Notes: generated from the sequence alone by a model not told the origin. 64,000 bases of DNA from Gammaproteobacteria bacterium (GCA_021773395.1 JAJFKB010000025.1:1-64000); one strand, 5' to 3'; numbered from the stretch's first letter, positions 17,193 through 25,896 are shown. A program made the numbers and translations.

Positions 17193-18821
17193 GTGATATT
17201 TGCACAGTTTCCCAGTTCAGAAGCGGAGGGAGTAATACTGGCCCATACTATGCGCCTGAATGGGAAAACCCTAAAGAAAGGTTGCCAGTTAACTGCGCTG
17301 CACCTGGAACTGCTGAATCAGGCGAACATTGATTTGGTCACAGGGGTTAAGCTTGAGCCTGGTGATGTCAATGAAGATCAGGCCGCCGAAGCAGTTGCGA
17401 GTGAGTTGGCGGGCGAGCAGCTACTTGTCGGCAAACCGATTGCCGGACGATGTAATCTTTATGCCAAGCAGCACGGTTTGACACTTATCGATAAGTCGAG
17501 GATCGATGCTATAAATCTTGCCGATGGCGCAATTGCTATTGCGACCTTGCCAGATATGGCAGAGGCGCATGCGGAGCAGGCCGTCGCTACCATCAAAATT
17601 ATTCCTTTCGCGGTACAAAAATCTTTGGTTGATAGCGCAGTTCAGTTTGCAAAGGGAGATCAACCGGCGATAGAAGTGCGGCCCTATAAGCCACATAACG
17701 CCGCGCTGATTCAGACCAGGACTTCTGCGTTAAAGGAATCAATTTTAGACTCCACCTACGAGGTTACTCAAGGTCGAATGCGGGCTTTGGATAGTGAGGT
17801 TGTGTTCCAGCAGCGCTGCGAACATGATGTCGAGCAGGTTAAGGCTGCTATGCAGCAGGCCCTCGATCAAGGTTGTAACCCGATAATGATTTGCGGTGCA
17901 GGTATTACCGTTGATACAGGCGATGTCATTCCTTCGGCGATCAAGGCTAGTGGGGGTGAAATCATCCAGTTCGGAATGCCTGTTGAACCTGGCAATATGC
18001 TGTTGTTAGCGCGTCTTGGGGATACCACGATTATTAATCTGCCGGGTTGTAGCCGCTCCCCTAAACTGAACGGTTTAGACTGGGTGCTGCAACGTATACT
18101 GGCGGGTGTAAAAGTGGTTTCCGAAGATATTATGGGTATGGGGGTTGGTGGATTAATCAAAGATGTTGCCCACTCTGAGAGGCGCCACCGGCTGGCAGCG
18201 AAACCCAAGTATCAGCATAAATTACGCATAGCGGCGATTATTTTGGCAGCGGGAAGCTCTAGGCGTATGGGAGAGCAGAATAAGCTGTTGTCTCTGGTTA
18301 AAGGTGTGCCAATGGTGGTCAGTGTGGCCAATGCAGCGCTTGCGTCGAATGTAGAATCTATCACCGTGGTTACCGGACACCAGTCAGATAAACTGGAGGC
18401 GGCCTTGACCGGCAGAAACCTCAATTTTGTGCATAACCCCGATTACGCGTCGGGCATTGCCAGTTCGGTGAAGATCGGTGTTGCCAGCCTGCCGGATGAT
18501 GTGGATGGCGCTATTGTATTGTTGGGCGACATGCCCTTCGTCACTAAAAATCAGATTAATGAGTTAATTGCCGAATTTGATCCGACATTGGAGCGTGACA
18601 TTGTAATGCCCATAAAGGATGGTCGTCGCGGTAATCCGGTGCTTTGGTCAAAGCGTTACTTTGTGGGGATGCAGAAACTAACTGGAGACGTAGGCGCAAA
18701 AACCATCATTAAGGAACATGCCGCCAATGTTTGGGAAGTCCCTATCAGCGATGAAGCTATTTTTTCTGATATTGATACCAGGGAAGAGCTGGGGCGTGCC
18801 AACGGTGAAACCGGAGCGTAG
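17193..18821 (+). CDS. MoeA-like molybdopterin-binding / MobA-like nucleotidyltransferase fusion (MocA type)
   Basis: Protein of 542 residues, start GTG 17193, four bases after the upstream stop. Residues about 1-335 are a molybdopterin-binding domain like that of MoeA/CinA (MICGAGITVDTGDVIPSAI, GMPVEPGNMLLLARLG). Residues about 345-542 are an NTP-transferase of the MobA/MocA kind, with the nucleotide loop IILAAGSSRRMG, the metal site LLGDMPFV and the segment GRRGNPVLW. MocA enzymes add CMP to make the cytosine-dinucleotide cofactor used by bacterial xanthine-dehydrogenase-family enzymes, which fits this operon. The fusion would couple binding of the pterin with nucleotide attachment. CTP rather than GTP use is inferred from context. 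Confidence 0.88.
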   Translation: MIFAQFPSSEAEGVILAHTMRLNGKTLKKGCQLTALHLELLNQANIDLVTGVKLEPGDVNEDQAAEAVASELAGEQLLVGKPIAGRCNLYAKQHGLTLIDKSRIDAINLADGAIAIATLPDMAEAHAEQAVATIKIIPFAVQKSLVDSAVQFAKGDQPAIEVRPYKPHNAALIQTRTSALKESILDSTYEVTQGRMRALDSEVVFQQRCEHDVEQVKAAMQQALDQGCNPIMICGAGITVDTGDVIPSAIKASGGEIIQFGMPVEPGNMLLLARLGDTTIINLPGCSRSPKLNGLDWVLQRILAGVKVVSEDIMGMGVGGLIKDVAHSERRHRLAAKPKYQHKLRIAAIILAAGSSRRMGEQNKLLSLVKGVPMVVSVANAALASNVESITVVTGHQSDKLEAALTGRNLNFVHNPDYASGIASSVKIGVASLPDDVDGAIVLLGDMPFVTKNQINELIAEFDPTLERDIVMPIKDGRRGNPVLWSKRYFVGMQKLTGDVGAKTIIKEHAANVWEVPISDEAIFSDIDTREELGRANGETGA

Positions 18822-18826
18822 CTTTT

Positions 18827-20050
18827 ATGAGTAAAACGATTACCCGGGTTCGTGATCAATTTCCCATTCTACAGCGGTCAATTAATGGGCATCCGCTGCA
18901 TTACCTGGACAATGCAGCAACCACTTTTTGTCCTGACACTGTGCTCGATAAAGTGTATGAATTTGAAACGGGGTATCGAGCGAATGTTGCACGCGGGGTG
19001 CATCGGTTGGCGGCGGAGGCAACTGACGCCTATGAATCGGCAAGAGCCAGCGTGGCGCGCTATATTAACGCCTTTGATCCCAGTGAGGTTGTTTTTACTT
19101 CAGGTACAACAGCCGCAGTAAATCAGCTTGCCTACAGCTTGGGTGAAAGCATCGCTGCTGGAGATGAAATATTGGTATCGATGATCGAACATCACAGTAA
19201 TTTCGTTCCCTGGCAAATGCTATGTAAAAGAAAGGGCGCAAAACTACAGCTGATTCCTGTCGATGAAAATGGTGTTCTGGATCTATCAAACCTGTCTTCT
19301 TTAATTAACGAACGAACCAGAATTGTTGCCGTTACACAGGCCTCAAATGTCACTGGGGAGATGCCCGATTTGGGCCTTTTGGCGCAAGCTGCCCATCAGG
19401 TGGAAGCGAAGCTGGTTGTCGATGGAGCACAGGCCGTGCCGCATGGGCCGGTTGATGTGCAGGCGCTCGGCGCTGACTTTTATGTGTTTTCCGGGCATAA
19501 GTGTTATGCGCCAACCGGGGTTGGCGTACTTTGGGGAAAAGGCGCATTGTTGAGTGAACTGCCAGAATTTATGTATGGTGGGGGTATGGTTGAACGGGTC
19601 ACACCAGCTGGAACCCGGTTTTTGGAAACCAATCAGCGCCTTGAAGCGGGAACGCCACCCATAGCGCAAGCGATAGGGCTAGGTGAAGCGGTCGAATGGC
19701 TGATGATGTTGCCCTGGGTTGACATTAAGACGCATGAAGCGAAATTGCTGGGGCGACTGGCGAACGAGTTGCCCTCTATTGCTGGTTTGCGGGTGCTCGG
19801 TCCTGCTTTGGAGGGTGCACGCTTGCCCATTGTTTCATTTGATATTGAAGACTGTCATCCGCATGATATTTGTCATTTGCTGGATCAGCGAGCGGTGGCT
19901 TTGCGTGGTGGTCACCACTGTGCCCAGCCTTTAATGGATGCATTGGATGTGATGGCGACCACGAGGGCAAGTTTTGCGGTATTTAATACCGATGCAGATG
20001 TTGATGCTTTGCTAGAGGGATTGCATGAGGCGGTGGATTTTTTAAGATGA
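18827..20050 (+). CDS. SufS-type cysteine desulfurase
   Basis: Protein of 407 residues of the group II (SufS/CsdA) cysteine desulfurases. The PLP lysine is K225 in SGHKCYAPTG, and the persulfide-carrying cysteine is C365 in GGHHCAQP, the short SufS-type loop. It removes sulfur from cysteine and holds it as a persulfide. The start lies 5 bases after the MocA-like gene and the end overlaps the SufU-like gene by 4 bases, so all are one unit. No other suf or isc gene is nearby. In Rhodobacter capsulatus a dedicated NifS-like protein works with XdhC to sulfurate the molybdenum cofactor; by analogy this copy probably serves the hydroxylase rather than general Fe-S assembly. Confidence 0.9.
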   Translation: MSKTITRVRDQFPILQRSINGHPLHYLDNAATTFCPDTVLDKVYEFETGYRANVARGVHRLAAEATDAYESARASVARYINAFDPSEVVFTSGTTAAVNQLAYSLGESIAAGDEILVSMIEHHSNFVPWQMLCKRKGAKLQLIPVDENGVLDLSNLSSLINERTRIVAVTQASNVTGEMPDLGLLAQAAHQVEAKLVVDGAQAVPHGPVDVQALGADFYVFSGHKCYAPTGVGVLWGKGALLSELPEFMYGGGMVERVTPAGTRFLETNQRLEAGTPPIAQAIGLGEAVEWLMMLPWVDIKTHEAKLLGRLANELPSIAGLRVLGPALEGARLPIVSFDIEDCHPHDICHLLDQRAVALRGGHHCAQPLMDALDVMATTRASFAVFNTDADVDALLEGLHEAVDFLR

Positions 20051-20478
20051 ATAATAGTCTCTATCACGAAGACATAAAGACACTGGCCCAAGCCAATGTA
20101 ACGAAAGAGCCACTGCAGCAGCCTGATCGTACAATCACCCTTGATAATCCTCTTTGCGGTGATCGTGTGAGTATTCAGTTAAGGCTCGATAACGGCAAAA
20201 TAGCGGATGAAACGCACCAGGTAAAAGGTTGTTTGCTCTGCAGGGCTTCTGCAAATGCCATAGCCAACTCAGTCATTGATGCGACCGAGGCGGATATTCT
20301 ACGGGTGGAGCAGGCTCTATGCGCCATGCTTAAGGGCGAGGGTATGGGTGATTGGCCCATTCAGGGCTGGGAAGCTTTGGATGTGTTCAGGCCCGTAGCG
20401 GCCCATAAAAGCCGTCATGATTGTGTGATGTTGCCTTTTAAGGCTTTAAGGAAAATGCTGCAGCTTAAAGAAGCTTAA
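20047..20478 (+). CDS. SufU/IscU-like sulfur-transfer or scaffold protein
   Basis: Protein of 143 residues with the IscU-fold motifs NPLCGD (C37, D39), KGCLLCRASANAIANS (C62) and a late HDCVMLPF (C126), the three cysteines and one aspartate that hold zinc in SufU. An additional cysteine, C65, sits in the GCLLC motif. SufU accepts persulfide sulfur from SufS. It is coupled to the SufS-like gene by an ATGA overlap. It is the last gene of the operon, followed by a long perfect hairpin. It may pass sulfur to the XdhC-bound cofactor or build the 2Fe-2S clusters of the hydroxylase; the sequence does not decide between these. Confidence 0.85.
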   Translation: MNNSLYHEDIKTLAQANVTKEPLQQPDRTITLDNPLCGDRVSIQLRLDNGKIADETHQVKGCLLCRASANAIANSVIDATEADILRVEQALCAMLKGEGMGDWPIQGWEALDVFRPVAAHKSRHDCVMLPFKALRKMLQLKEA

Positions 20479-20495
20479 TGTTTTACGCGAATTGT

Positions 20496-20532
20496 CATTT
20501 TAGAGCGCAATCTTGAATTGCGCTCTAAAATG
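20496..20532. terminator. 16-bp perfect hairpin between convergent genes
   Basis: CATTTTAGAGCGCAAT (20496-20511) and ATTGCGCTCTAAAATG (20517-20532) are exact reverse complements around a 5-base loop. It lies between the ends of the SufU-like gene (+) and the MarR-like gene (-). The outer A/T ends of the stem read as a T tract on either strand, so it probably stops transcription from both sides. Confidence 0.7.
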
Positions 20533-20556
20533 GAAAAATTGGAGAGTGTTTGCCGG

Positions 20557-21117
20557 CTAGGCGCGTGGATGTGCTGATGCAATACTGGAAGCGTGATCGT
20601 ACAGCCCGGCCATTATGCTAATTACTTTGGATGCAATGACCACATCCTCATCAAAATCTTTAATCGAATCTGTTAGCGTTAGCAGCAGATCCCTTCTGAA
20701 TTCCGCAAACTGATCGGTGATCTGACGGCCTTTCGAGGTAATGGTATAGCAAGCAGAGCGTTTGCTGTCGCGCTTGTCGGAACGTTTAATAAGTTGTGCA
20801 TTGACGAGCTTTCTCAGCGAGTATTGTAGATTGGAAATATCGTCCCTGTTCATAAGCCTGGCTATATCAGATATACTTTTTGGTCGGTCATGCATCCTGA
20901 TCAGGTGCAACACAGCATTTTCCATGGCCGATAAACCCCCCTCTACACAACACGCCAGGCAGTCCTTTTGCCAGCGGTCGAATGCTGCGGCGACTCGCAT
21001 AACAGAGAACTCAAAGTCGGTAAAATTGATTTCACGCTCATTGGTAGCTAAATGCCATTCCATTTGCAGGTTGGCGCTAATAGCTTTATGTTTCGAAATC
21101 AAGATGCAGTCTCCCAA
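20557..21117 (-). CDS. MarR-like winged-helix transcriptional regulator
   Basis: Protein of 186 residues. The centre (about residues 60-135) is a MarR-type winged helix: helix GGLSAMENAVLHLIRMHDRP, recognition segment ISDIARLMNRDDISNLQYSL, and wing LIKRSDKRDSKRSACYTIT. Predicted helices at both ends would form the dimer interface. It includes a CLACC cysteine cluster near residue 54 that could make it redox-responsive, though this is only suggestive. The gene faces away from the DMSO-reductase-family operon at 21619, with about 500 bases between their starts, so that operon is its most likely target. Confidence 0.8.
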   Translation of the reverse strand: MGDCILISKHKAISANLQMEWHLATNEREINFTDFEFSVMRVAAAFDRWQKDCLACCVEGGLSAMENAVLHLIRMHDRPKSISDIARLMNRDDISNLQYSLRKLVNAQLIKRSDKRDSKRSACYTITSKGRQITDQFAEFRRDLLLTLTDSIKDFDEDVVIASKVISIMAGLYDHASSIASAHPRA

Positions 21118-21618
21118 ATATGTTTATATGGATCAATTATAAGCATACCCGACTATAAAGTGTAATAAACCGTTTTTATTTAGAATATAAGCATCAATGT
21201 TATGATTAATTTTGGGCAAAGTTGGGGGCACATTTTCTTAGTCTGAAGTATTGTTTATTTTTAGCAAAAGCAGTAGTAAACTTAGCCTTCTGTACTCCTT
21301 ACGGTCACGCAATATGTCTCCAGGATTTGTTGCTGTATCTCTTTCTCAGGGCCCAGTCTGCGGTCTGTGTCTAAGCTCGCTTATGCGCGACAAGCCTAAC
21401 TTAATCCAAACAAAAATTAATAGTCCATAATCTACTCCAAGATAAGGGTTTATGGATCCATTTCAATGGTTTGGTTTGCGTTTGCGGTCTGTGATGGGGG
21501 TTTACAATAATTAAATTTAATGTTAAATTTACAGTTAAATTGATATAACTATAAAATAGCAAAAATATACACGTTCATTTAACACCTTAAACTGATAGCA
21601 ATACTGAGAGGAATAGTG
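21118..21618. other. divergent control region between the MarR-like gene and the Mo oxidoreductase operon
   Basis: No gene seen. Near the MarR side are two direct copies of ATAAGCAT (21139-21146 and 21187-21194), 48 bases apart, possible regulator sites. TGCGGTCTGTG occurs at 21359-21369 and again at 21483-21493. The last 100 bases before the operon are very AT-rich with repeated GTTAAATT elements. A good ribosome-binding site, GAGAGGA, precedes ATG 21619. Confidence 0.45.
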
Positions 21619-24246
21619 ATGACAAATCCATCTCCTACGGCTAATTCGATCAAGTCCGGTCGCTGGGTGCGCTCGACTTGCAAGATGTGCCTTCACTCCT
21701 GTTCAAACATGATTCATGTTACCGATGACGGGATTATCAATAAAATCGAGGGAGACCCCACGAATCCGTCGAATAATGGCAAGCTTTGCCCGAAGGGTAA
21801 TTCCGCGATTTTACGACATTACGATCCGCGTCGTTTTAAGGAACCTTTAAAACGTACCAATCCGGAAAAAGGGCCAGGTATTGACCCTAAATGGGAACCT
21901 ATCAGTTGGGATGAGGCGTTTGAAATAACCGCCAGAGAAATTAAAAAATCTCTAGATGAAGATCCTCGGAAAATTCTACCTTCACTGGAAGATTTCCAGA
22001 AGATGCATATCTGGTTCTGGCCGCTGGCAATCGGATGCCACAACTTTTATCAATCGGGTGGAACCATGTGTGGTGGTGCTTATCACCCCATGAATGGATA
22101 TATCCATTCTGCGTTTGGTTGTGCAAACGATGCAAAATACTGTAATTATTGGATCAATAATGGAACCGGTGATGGTTTCTCATCTCACCTGCATGCCGCC
22201 GCGCAATCCAACTGGGTCGCTAAAGCACGTATAGATCGTGGTATGCGAGTCGTTTCCGTTGAACCAAGGCTCTCCATTGGTTCTGCGAAAGCTGACGAAT
22301 GGGTTCCCATCAGACCGGCAACCGACAGGCATTTTGCTCTGGGTATGTCTCATGTGCTGGTCAATGAAGGACTTTGTGATTTTGATTTTCTGCGCAAAGA
22401 TAGTAACGCACCTTACCTGGTAGGGCCGGACGGCTATTTTGTCAGGGATACGGAAAAACAGATTTATGTTTGGGACAGCAAAGACAATTGCGCCAAACTT
22501 TGGAATGACCCGACGCTGGAAAATGATAACCTGGCATTGGAAGGTAATTACACGGTCAATGGTGTTGAGTGCCGACCCGCTTTCCAGGTATATAAAGATA
22601 TTCTCGCAGAATGCTCTCCGGAAGAGATGGAGAAAATCACTACGGTTCCTGCTGAGACTACGCGACGTATCGCCAGGGAGTTTTCCGAAGCTGCGAAAAT
22701 TGGCCAGACGATTAAGATTGAAGATGGCCGAACTGTACCGCTCAGACCCGCTGCGTATAACTACTACCGAGGAGCGCAGGGACGTAAACTGGGTGCCCAA
22801 ACCAACCAGGCTTTCAAGCTGGTGAACATGCTGATCGGAAATATCGACACCCCGGGAGGACACATGGGTGTGACCATCGATGATGGTCAGGTCGATAATA
22901 ACCACGTTGAAATGGGTGAGTGTGGTCAGATGCTGGGTACCCCGCACCAGCTCGGGCATATGCCAGAATTTGCTTATCCCACCAACGAATATCACCTCGC
23001 GTCGCACTTCCCCAATGGGGTGAATGCGCCGCACCTGAATTTGCTGGTACATGAAAACCGTGAATATTGGGGGGTGGAATTTACCCCGGATGTGATTGTT
23101 AACTGTCATTCCAACCCGGTATGGTCAATTCAGGGTCCTCGCGAAAAATGGGTTAAGTTCCTCAAGGATATGCGCTTTATTGTGTGCGTAGATGTCGTGC
23201 CTAACGAGATGACAGACTTTGCTGACGTGATTCTACCCTCAAGTGATGTGCTGGAAACCTGGAACTGCACCATGATTGAGCCGCCCCACACGGAAGGTCA
23301 GTGTTTCCGCCAGCCGGCGACTGATCCAATCTACAACACCAAGAGCGAAGAAGAGATATTCTATGAACTCTCCGAGCGTCTGGGTTGTCTGGAGGCATAT
23401 AACAGCGTCATTAATATGATTCTCGGTTTTGAACAGAAGCCGGAATTGCAGTTAGATCTGGATAAGAAGTATACCGACCGCGAGATTGCACGTCGTAAAG
23501 GGCTGCTATGGAACGGTAAGGATATTGATTGGTATATGGAGCATGGCCACTCGGTAACCGAGCGTCGCCTGGATAAATGGTACCGTCCCTGGGAAGGTAT
23601 GCGCCTTAATTTCTACATTGAAGATATGTTGAAAGAGCGCGATGGCTTGAAAGCGAAGATGGAGGCTATGAAAACGCCATATATCAATGACTGGCCTTTT
23701 GATGATTTTCAGCCTTTACCCACGGCAAGACTGGATACACTGCATACCCTGCCAGAGGAATACAACCTCTACGCTATCACCTTTAAGGATATTCAGCTGA
23801 ACTTTGGTGAAAGCCTGAGTAACCCCTGGATTAGAGATATCGTTTTCCGTGACCCAGTGCATACCGGTTTGTTGATTAACACCGCAACGGCAGCAAAAAT
23901 GGGATTCGAGGCTGGTGATGTGGTTAAAGTAGAGTCTCCATATGGACATCTCTATGGGCGTTTGCAAACGACTGAAGGTATGCACCCTGACGCAATTGGC
24001 GTATCTAACGCGTTGTCTCGTACTAAGAGCGAAAATACCTATGTAGCCATGTCCGGCGGGCACTTTAACGATATGCTGCCCTACGATATGGAAAACACAG
24101 ATGCCGCCAGTGGGCAGCCTGAAACGACTACTAAAGTTAAGCTGACCAAACTCGATGATTGGCCTGATTTCCTTAAACAAGGCGGCTCGATTTACGACTT
24201 TGTCGACGAACTTGAAACTAAAAAAGGTAAAGGGGGGCAACACTAA
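21619..24246 (+). CDS. DMSO-reductase-family molybdopterin oxidoreductase, catalytic subunit
   Basis: Protein of 875 residues of the bis-MGD (complex iron-sulfur molybdoenzyme) family. The N-terminus carries a 4Fe-4S site with Cys21, Cys24, Cys28 and Cys57 (C-x2-C-x3-C, then KLCPKGNS). Cys151 in GGTMCGGAYHP is at the place of the molybdenum ligand. The segments NMLIGNIDTPGGHMGV and the ADVILPSSDVLE region are typical, as is the C-terminal molydopterin-dinucleotide-binding domain (about 710-840). No twin-arginine signal is present, so the enzyme faces the cytoplasm, unlike most respiratory members. The genes for a ferredoxin subunit and a membrane anchor follow, with a TAATG overlap at 24244. 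FdhD downstream implies that a sulfurated cofactor is needed. Substrate unknown. Confidence 0.88.
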   Translation: MTNPSPTANSIKSGRWVRSTCKMCLHSCSNMIHVTDDGIINKIEGDPTNPSNNGKLCPKGNSAILRHYDPRRFKEPLKRTNPEKGPGIDPKWEPISWDEAFEITAREIKKSLDEDPRKILPSLEDFQKMHIWFWPLAIGCHNFYQSGGTMCGGAYHPMNGYIHSAFGCANDAKYCNYWINNGTGDGFSSHLHAAAQSNWVAKARIDRGMRVVSVEPRLSIGSAKADEWVPIRPATDRHFALGMSHVLVNEGLCDFDFLRKDSNAPYLVGPDGYFVRDTEKQIYVWDSKDNCAKLWNDPTLENDNLALEGNYTVNGVECRPAFQVYKDILAECSPEEMEKITTVPAETTRRIAREFSEAAKIGQTIKIEDGRTVPLRPAAYNYYRGAQGRKLGAQTNQAFKLVNMLIGNIDTPGGHMGVTIDDGQVDNNHVEMGECGQMLGTPHQLGHMPEFAYPTNEYHLASHFPNGVNAPHLNLLVHENREYWGVEFTPDVIVNCHSNPVWSIQGPREKWVKFLKDMRFIVCVDVVPNEMTDFADVILPSSDVLETWNCTMIEPPHTEGQCFRQPATDPIYNTKSEEEIFYELSERLGCLEAYNSVINMILGFEQKPELQLDLDKKYTDREIARRKGLLWNGKDIDWYMEHGHSVTERRLDKWYRPWEGMRLNFYIEDMLKERDGLKAKMEAMKTPYINDWPFDDFQPLPTARLDTLHTLPEEYNLYAITFKDIQLNFGESLSNPWIRDIVFRDPVHTGLLINTATAAKMGFEAGDVVKVESPYGHLYGRLQTTEGMHPDAIGVSNALSRTKSENTYVAMSGGHFNDMLPYDMENTDAASGQPETTTKVKLTKLDDWPDFLKQGGSIYDFVDELETKKGKGGQH

Positions 24247-24857
24247 TGAAACGAGGTATGGTCTTCGATTTACGTCGTTGCATTGGCTGTAATGCCTGTG
24301 TAGTCGCCTGTAAACAGGAAAACTCATTGCCCGATGGCGTATTTTTCACCAAGACTCTGAGTGAAGAGTATGGTGTATACCCTGCGGCGAATAGAGTATA
24401 CATTCCTACACTTTGTAACCATTGCGAAGATGCGCCATGTGAAAAGGTTTGTCCGAGTGGCGCTACCTATACGCGTGATGATGGTATTGTCATGGTGGAT
24501 GATGCATTGTGTATCGGCTGTGGTACCTGCGCGGTTGCCTGTCCTTACGATCAGCGTTCACAAATGGATGCTGATAACCTTAAGGATGGTATGTATGGCG
24601 GTGGCAATCTGACGGAATTTGAAAAGGATGGCTATGGTCGCTGGACGCCGGGAACTGTCACAAAGTGTGATTTCTGTAGTCAGCGAGTTGATGTTGGACT
24701 GGAGCCGGCTTGTGTAGTCACCTGTCCTACTGACGCCAGAATATTTGGTGATCTGGATGATCCAAATTCGGCGCCTAATAAGCTTATCAGAGAGCGCGGT
24801 GGTCAGCCTGCTTTGGCAGAGAAAAACACCAAACCGAAAGTTTATTACGTGGACTAA
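24246..24857 (+). CDS. four-cluster ferredoxin subunit (DmsB/NrfC-like)
   Basis: Protein of 203 residues with four 4Fe-4S cysteine groups: CIGCNACVVACK, CNHCEDAPCEKVCP, CIGCGTCAVACPYD and CDFCSQRVDVGLEPACVVTC. This is the electron-wire subunit of DMSO-reductase-family complexes, joining the catalytic subunit to the membrane anchor. No signal peptide, in agreement with the cytoplasmic placement of its partner. The start codon overlaps the catalytic subunit stop by one base, so the two are made together. Confidence 0.93.
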   Translation: MKRGMVFDLRRCIGCNACVVACKQENSLPDGVFFTKTLSEEYGVYPAANRVYIPTLCNHCEDAPCEKVCPSGATYTRDDGIVMVDDALCIGCGTCAVACPYDQRSQMDADNLKDGMYGGGNLTEFEKDGYGRWTPGTVTKCDFCSQRVDVGLEPACVVTCPTDARIFGDLDDPNSAPNKLIRERGGQPALAEKNTKPKVYYVD

Positions 24858-24903
24858 AGCGTAGCTAAACAGAGATTATTAATTTATCGACTTGGTAACT
24901 ATC

Positions 24904-25818
24904 ATGGCAAATGAAAATCAAATCGTAGGTGATACCTTTAAAGTAGGGTATCGATTCCAGCGTTATTGGGATACTTCAATGGCAGCAGCTTTTTTCTGTT
25001 GCGAACTGGGTGCTGGGCTGTTTTTGCTGTCACAGTACTTTGATTTTGCGCTGGGAATGCTCGTTGGGCTGCTGTTTGCTGGCGTAGGAAAACCCTATTT
25101 TCACCTGGCACATATGGGTGTGCCATCCAGGGCGTGGCGAGCAATGCTCAGACCTGATCGCTCCTGGATCAGTCGTGGTCTGATCGGCATTATGTTTTTC
25201 GTCGGTGCAGGCGTCGCATATCTGCTGGAATTCCAGTTTGGGTTCTTAACCGGTATTTTTGGCGAGGCGACCGGCGGCTTCTTCTATCAAGTGGCACTGG
25301 TCATTTCGTTTGCCGCAGGTGTGTTGGTGATGGCCTATCAGGGTTTTGCGATGGCTCATTCGAGTTCGTTTGCGCTCTGGAATACAGGTTTAATGCCGAT
25401 TAGCAGTATCGCCTATGCGGTCACGGCTGGGCTAGCATCTATTCTGGTACTGGGATGGGGAGCGCTGGCTCCAGAAACAAGTAAAATGCTGGTTAACTTT
25501 ACACTGGTAATGTTGTTGGTCGACCTATGTGTAGTAATGAGTTTATTGCATGGTGCGTTTCATGGCACTACCGGTGGGCGACAATCAGTAGACCTGTTAT
25601 TAAAAGGCGTTTATGCAACGCCCTTTATCGGATTGGTAATTGCTGTGGGTATTGCTTTGCCTGCTTTAGTTCTGTGGCTGGCAGGTTCAAGCTATGCTGC
25701 CGTGTTACTGGCTGCGGTGTCAATCCTCGCTGGTTTCTTCACCTATCGTGTGTTAGTGTTTAAAGCAGCACTCTATGAGCCGATTATCAGCTTTAAACCG
25801 AGAACAGCAAACATATAA
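24904..25818 (+). CDS. NrfD/PsrC-like membrane anchor subunit
   Basis: Protein of 304 residues with about eight membrane segments, matching the NrfD/PsrC/DmsC type of quinone-reactive anchor. It starts at ATG 24904 (MANENQIVGDTFKVGY); an upstream TTG adds only four residues. The early segment GVGKPYFHLAHMGVPSRAWRAM is typical of the NrfD family (the GRPxRxW-like turn after the second helix). It would pass electrons between the quinone pool and the ferredoxin subunit. The operon order catalytic, ferredoxin, anchor is standard. Confidence 0.87.
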   Translation: MANENQIVGDTFKVGYRFQRYWDTSMAAAFFCCELGAGLFLLSQYFDFALGMLVGLLFAGVGKPYFHLAHMGVPSRAWRAMLRPDRSWISRGLIGIMFFVGAGVAYLLEFQFGFLTGIFGEATGGFFYQVALVISFAAGVLVMAYQGFAMAHSSSFALWNTGLMPISSIAYAVTAGLASILVLGWGALAPETSKMLVNFTLVMLLVDLCVVMSLLHGAFHGTTGGRQSVDLLLKGVYATPFIGLVIAVGIALPALVLWLAGSSYAAVLLAAVSILAGFFTYRVLVFKAALYEPIISFKPRTANI

Positions 25819-25826
25819 TCACAATA

Positions 25827-25856
25827 CCCACAGCTTCGAATATGCGGAGCTGTGGG
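25827..25856 (+). terminator. GC-rich hairpin after the anchor-subunit gene
   Basis: CCCACAGCT (25827-25835) pairs with AGCTGTGGG (25848-25856), extended inward by three more pairs to a 6-base loop. No T tract follows, so it may be an RNA-stabilising or attenuating hairpin rather than a full terminator. Confidence 0.5.
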
Positions 25857-25861
25857 GTTAT

Positions 25862-25894
25862 CCCGAAAGTGGTGAACCCCATTCGGGCGTTCAC
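25862..25894 (+). promoter_or_regulatory. two mutually exclusive hairpins just before fdhD
   Basis: GTGAAC (25872-25877) pairs with GTTCAC (25889-25894) with an inner CCC/GGG, while CCCGAA (25862-25867) can instead pair with TTCGGG (25882-25887). The two structures share bases and cannot form together. They end two bases before ATG 25897, where no clear Shine-Dalgarno is seen, so folding could control fdhD translation. Confidence 0.4.
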
Positions 25895-25896
25895 TT

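Noticed and set aside
21271-21290. Partial match to the XRE palindrome before the Mo oxidoreductase operon
   Set aside because: AGTAGTAAACTTAG needs an insertion to align and lacks the second half-site and the TTGTTT that mark the other three copies.
22180-23109. Long minus-strand frame of 309 codons inside the molybdopterin oxidoreductase gene
   Set aside because: It lies wholly antisense to a gene with clear family motifs and its translation has no recognisable domain.
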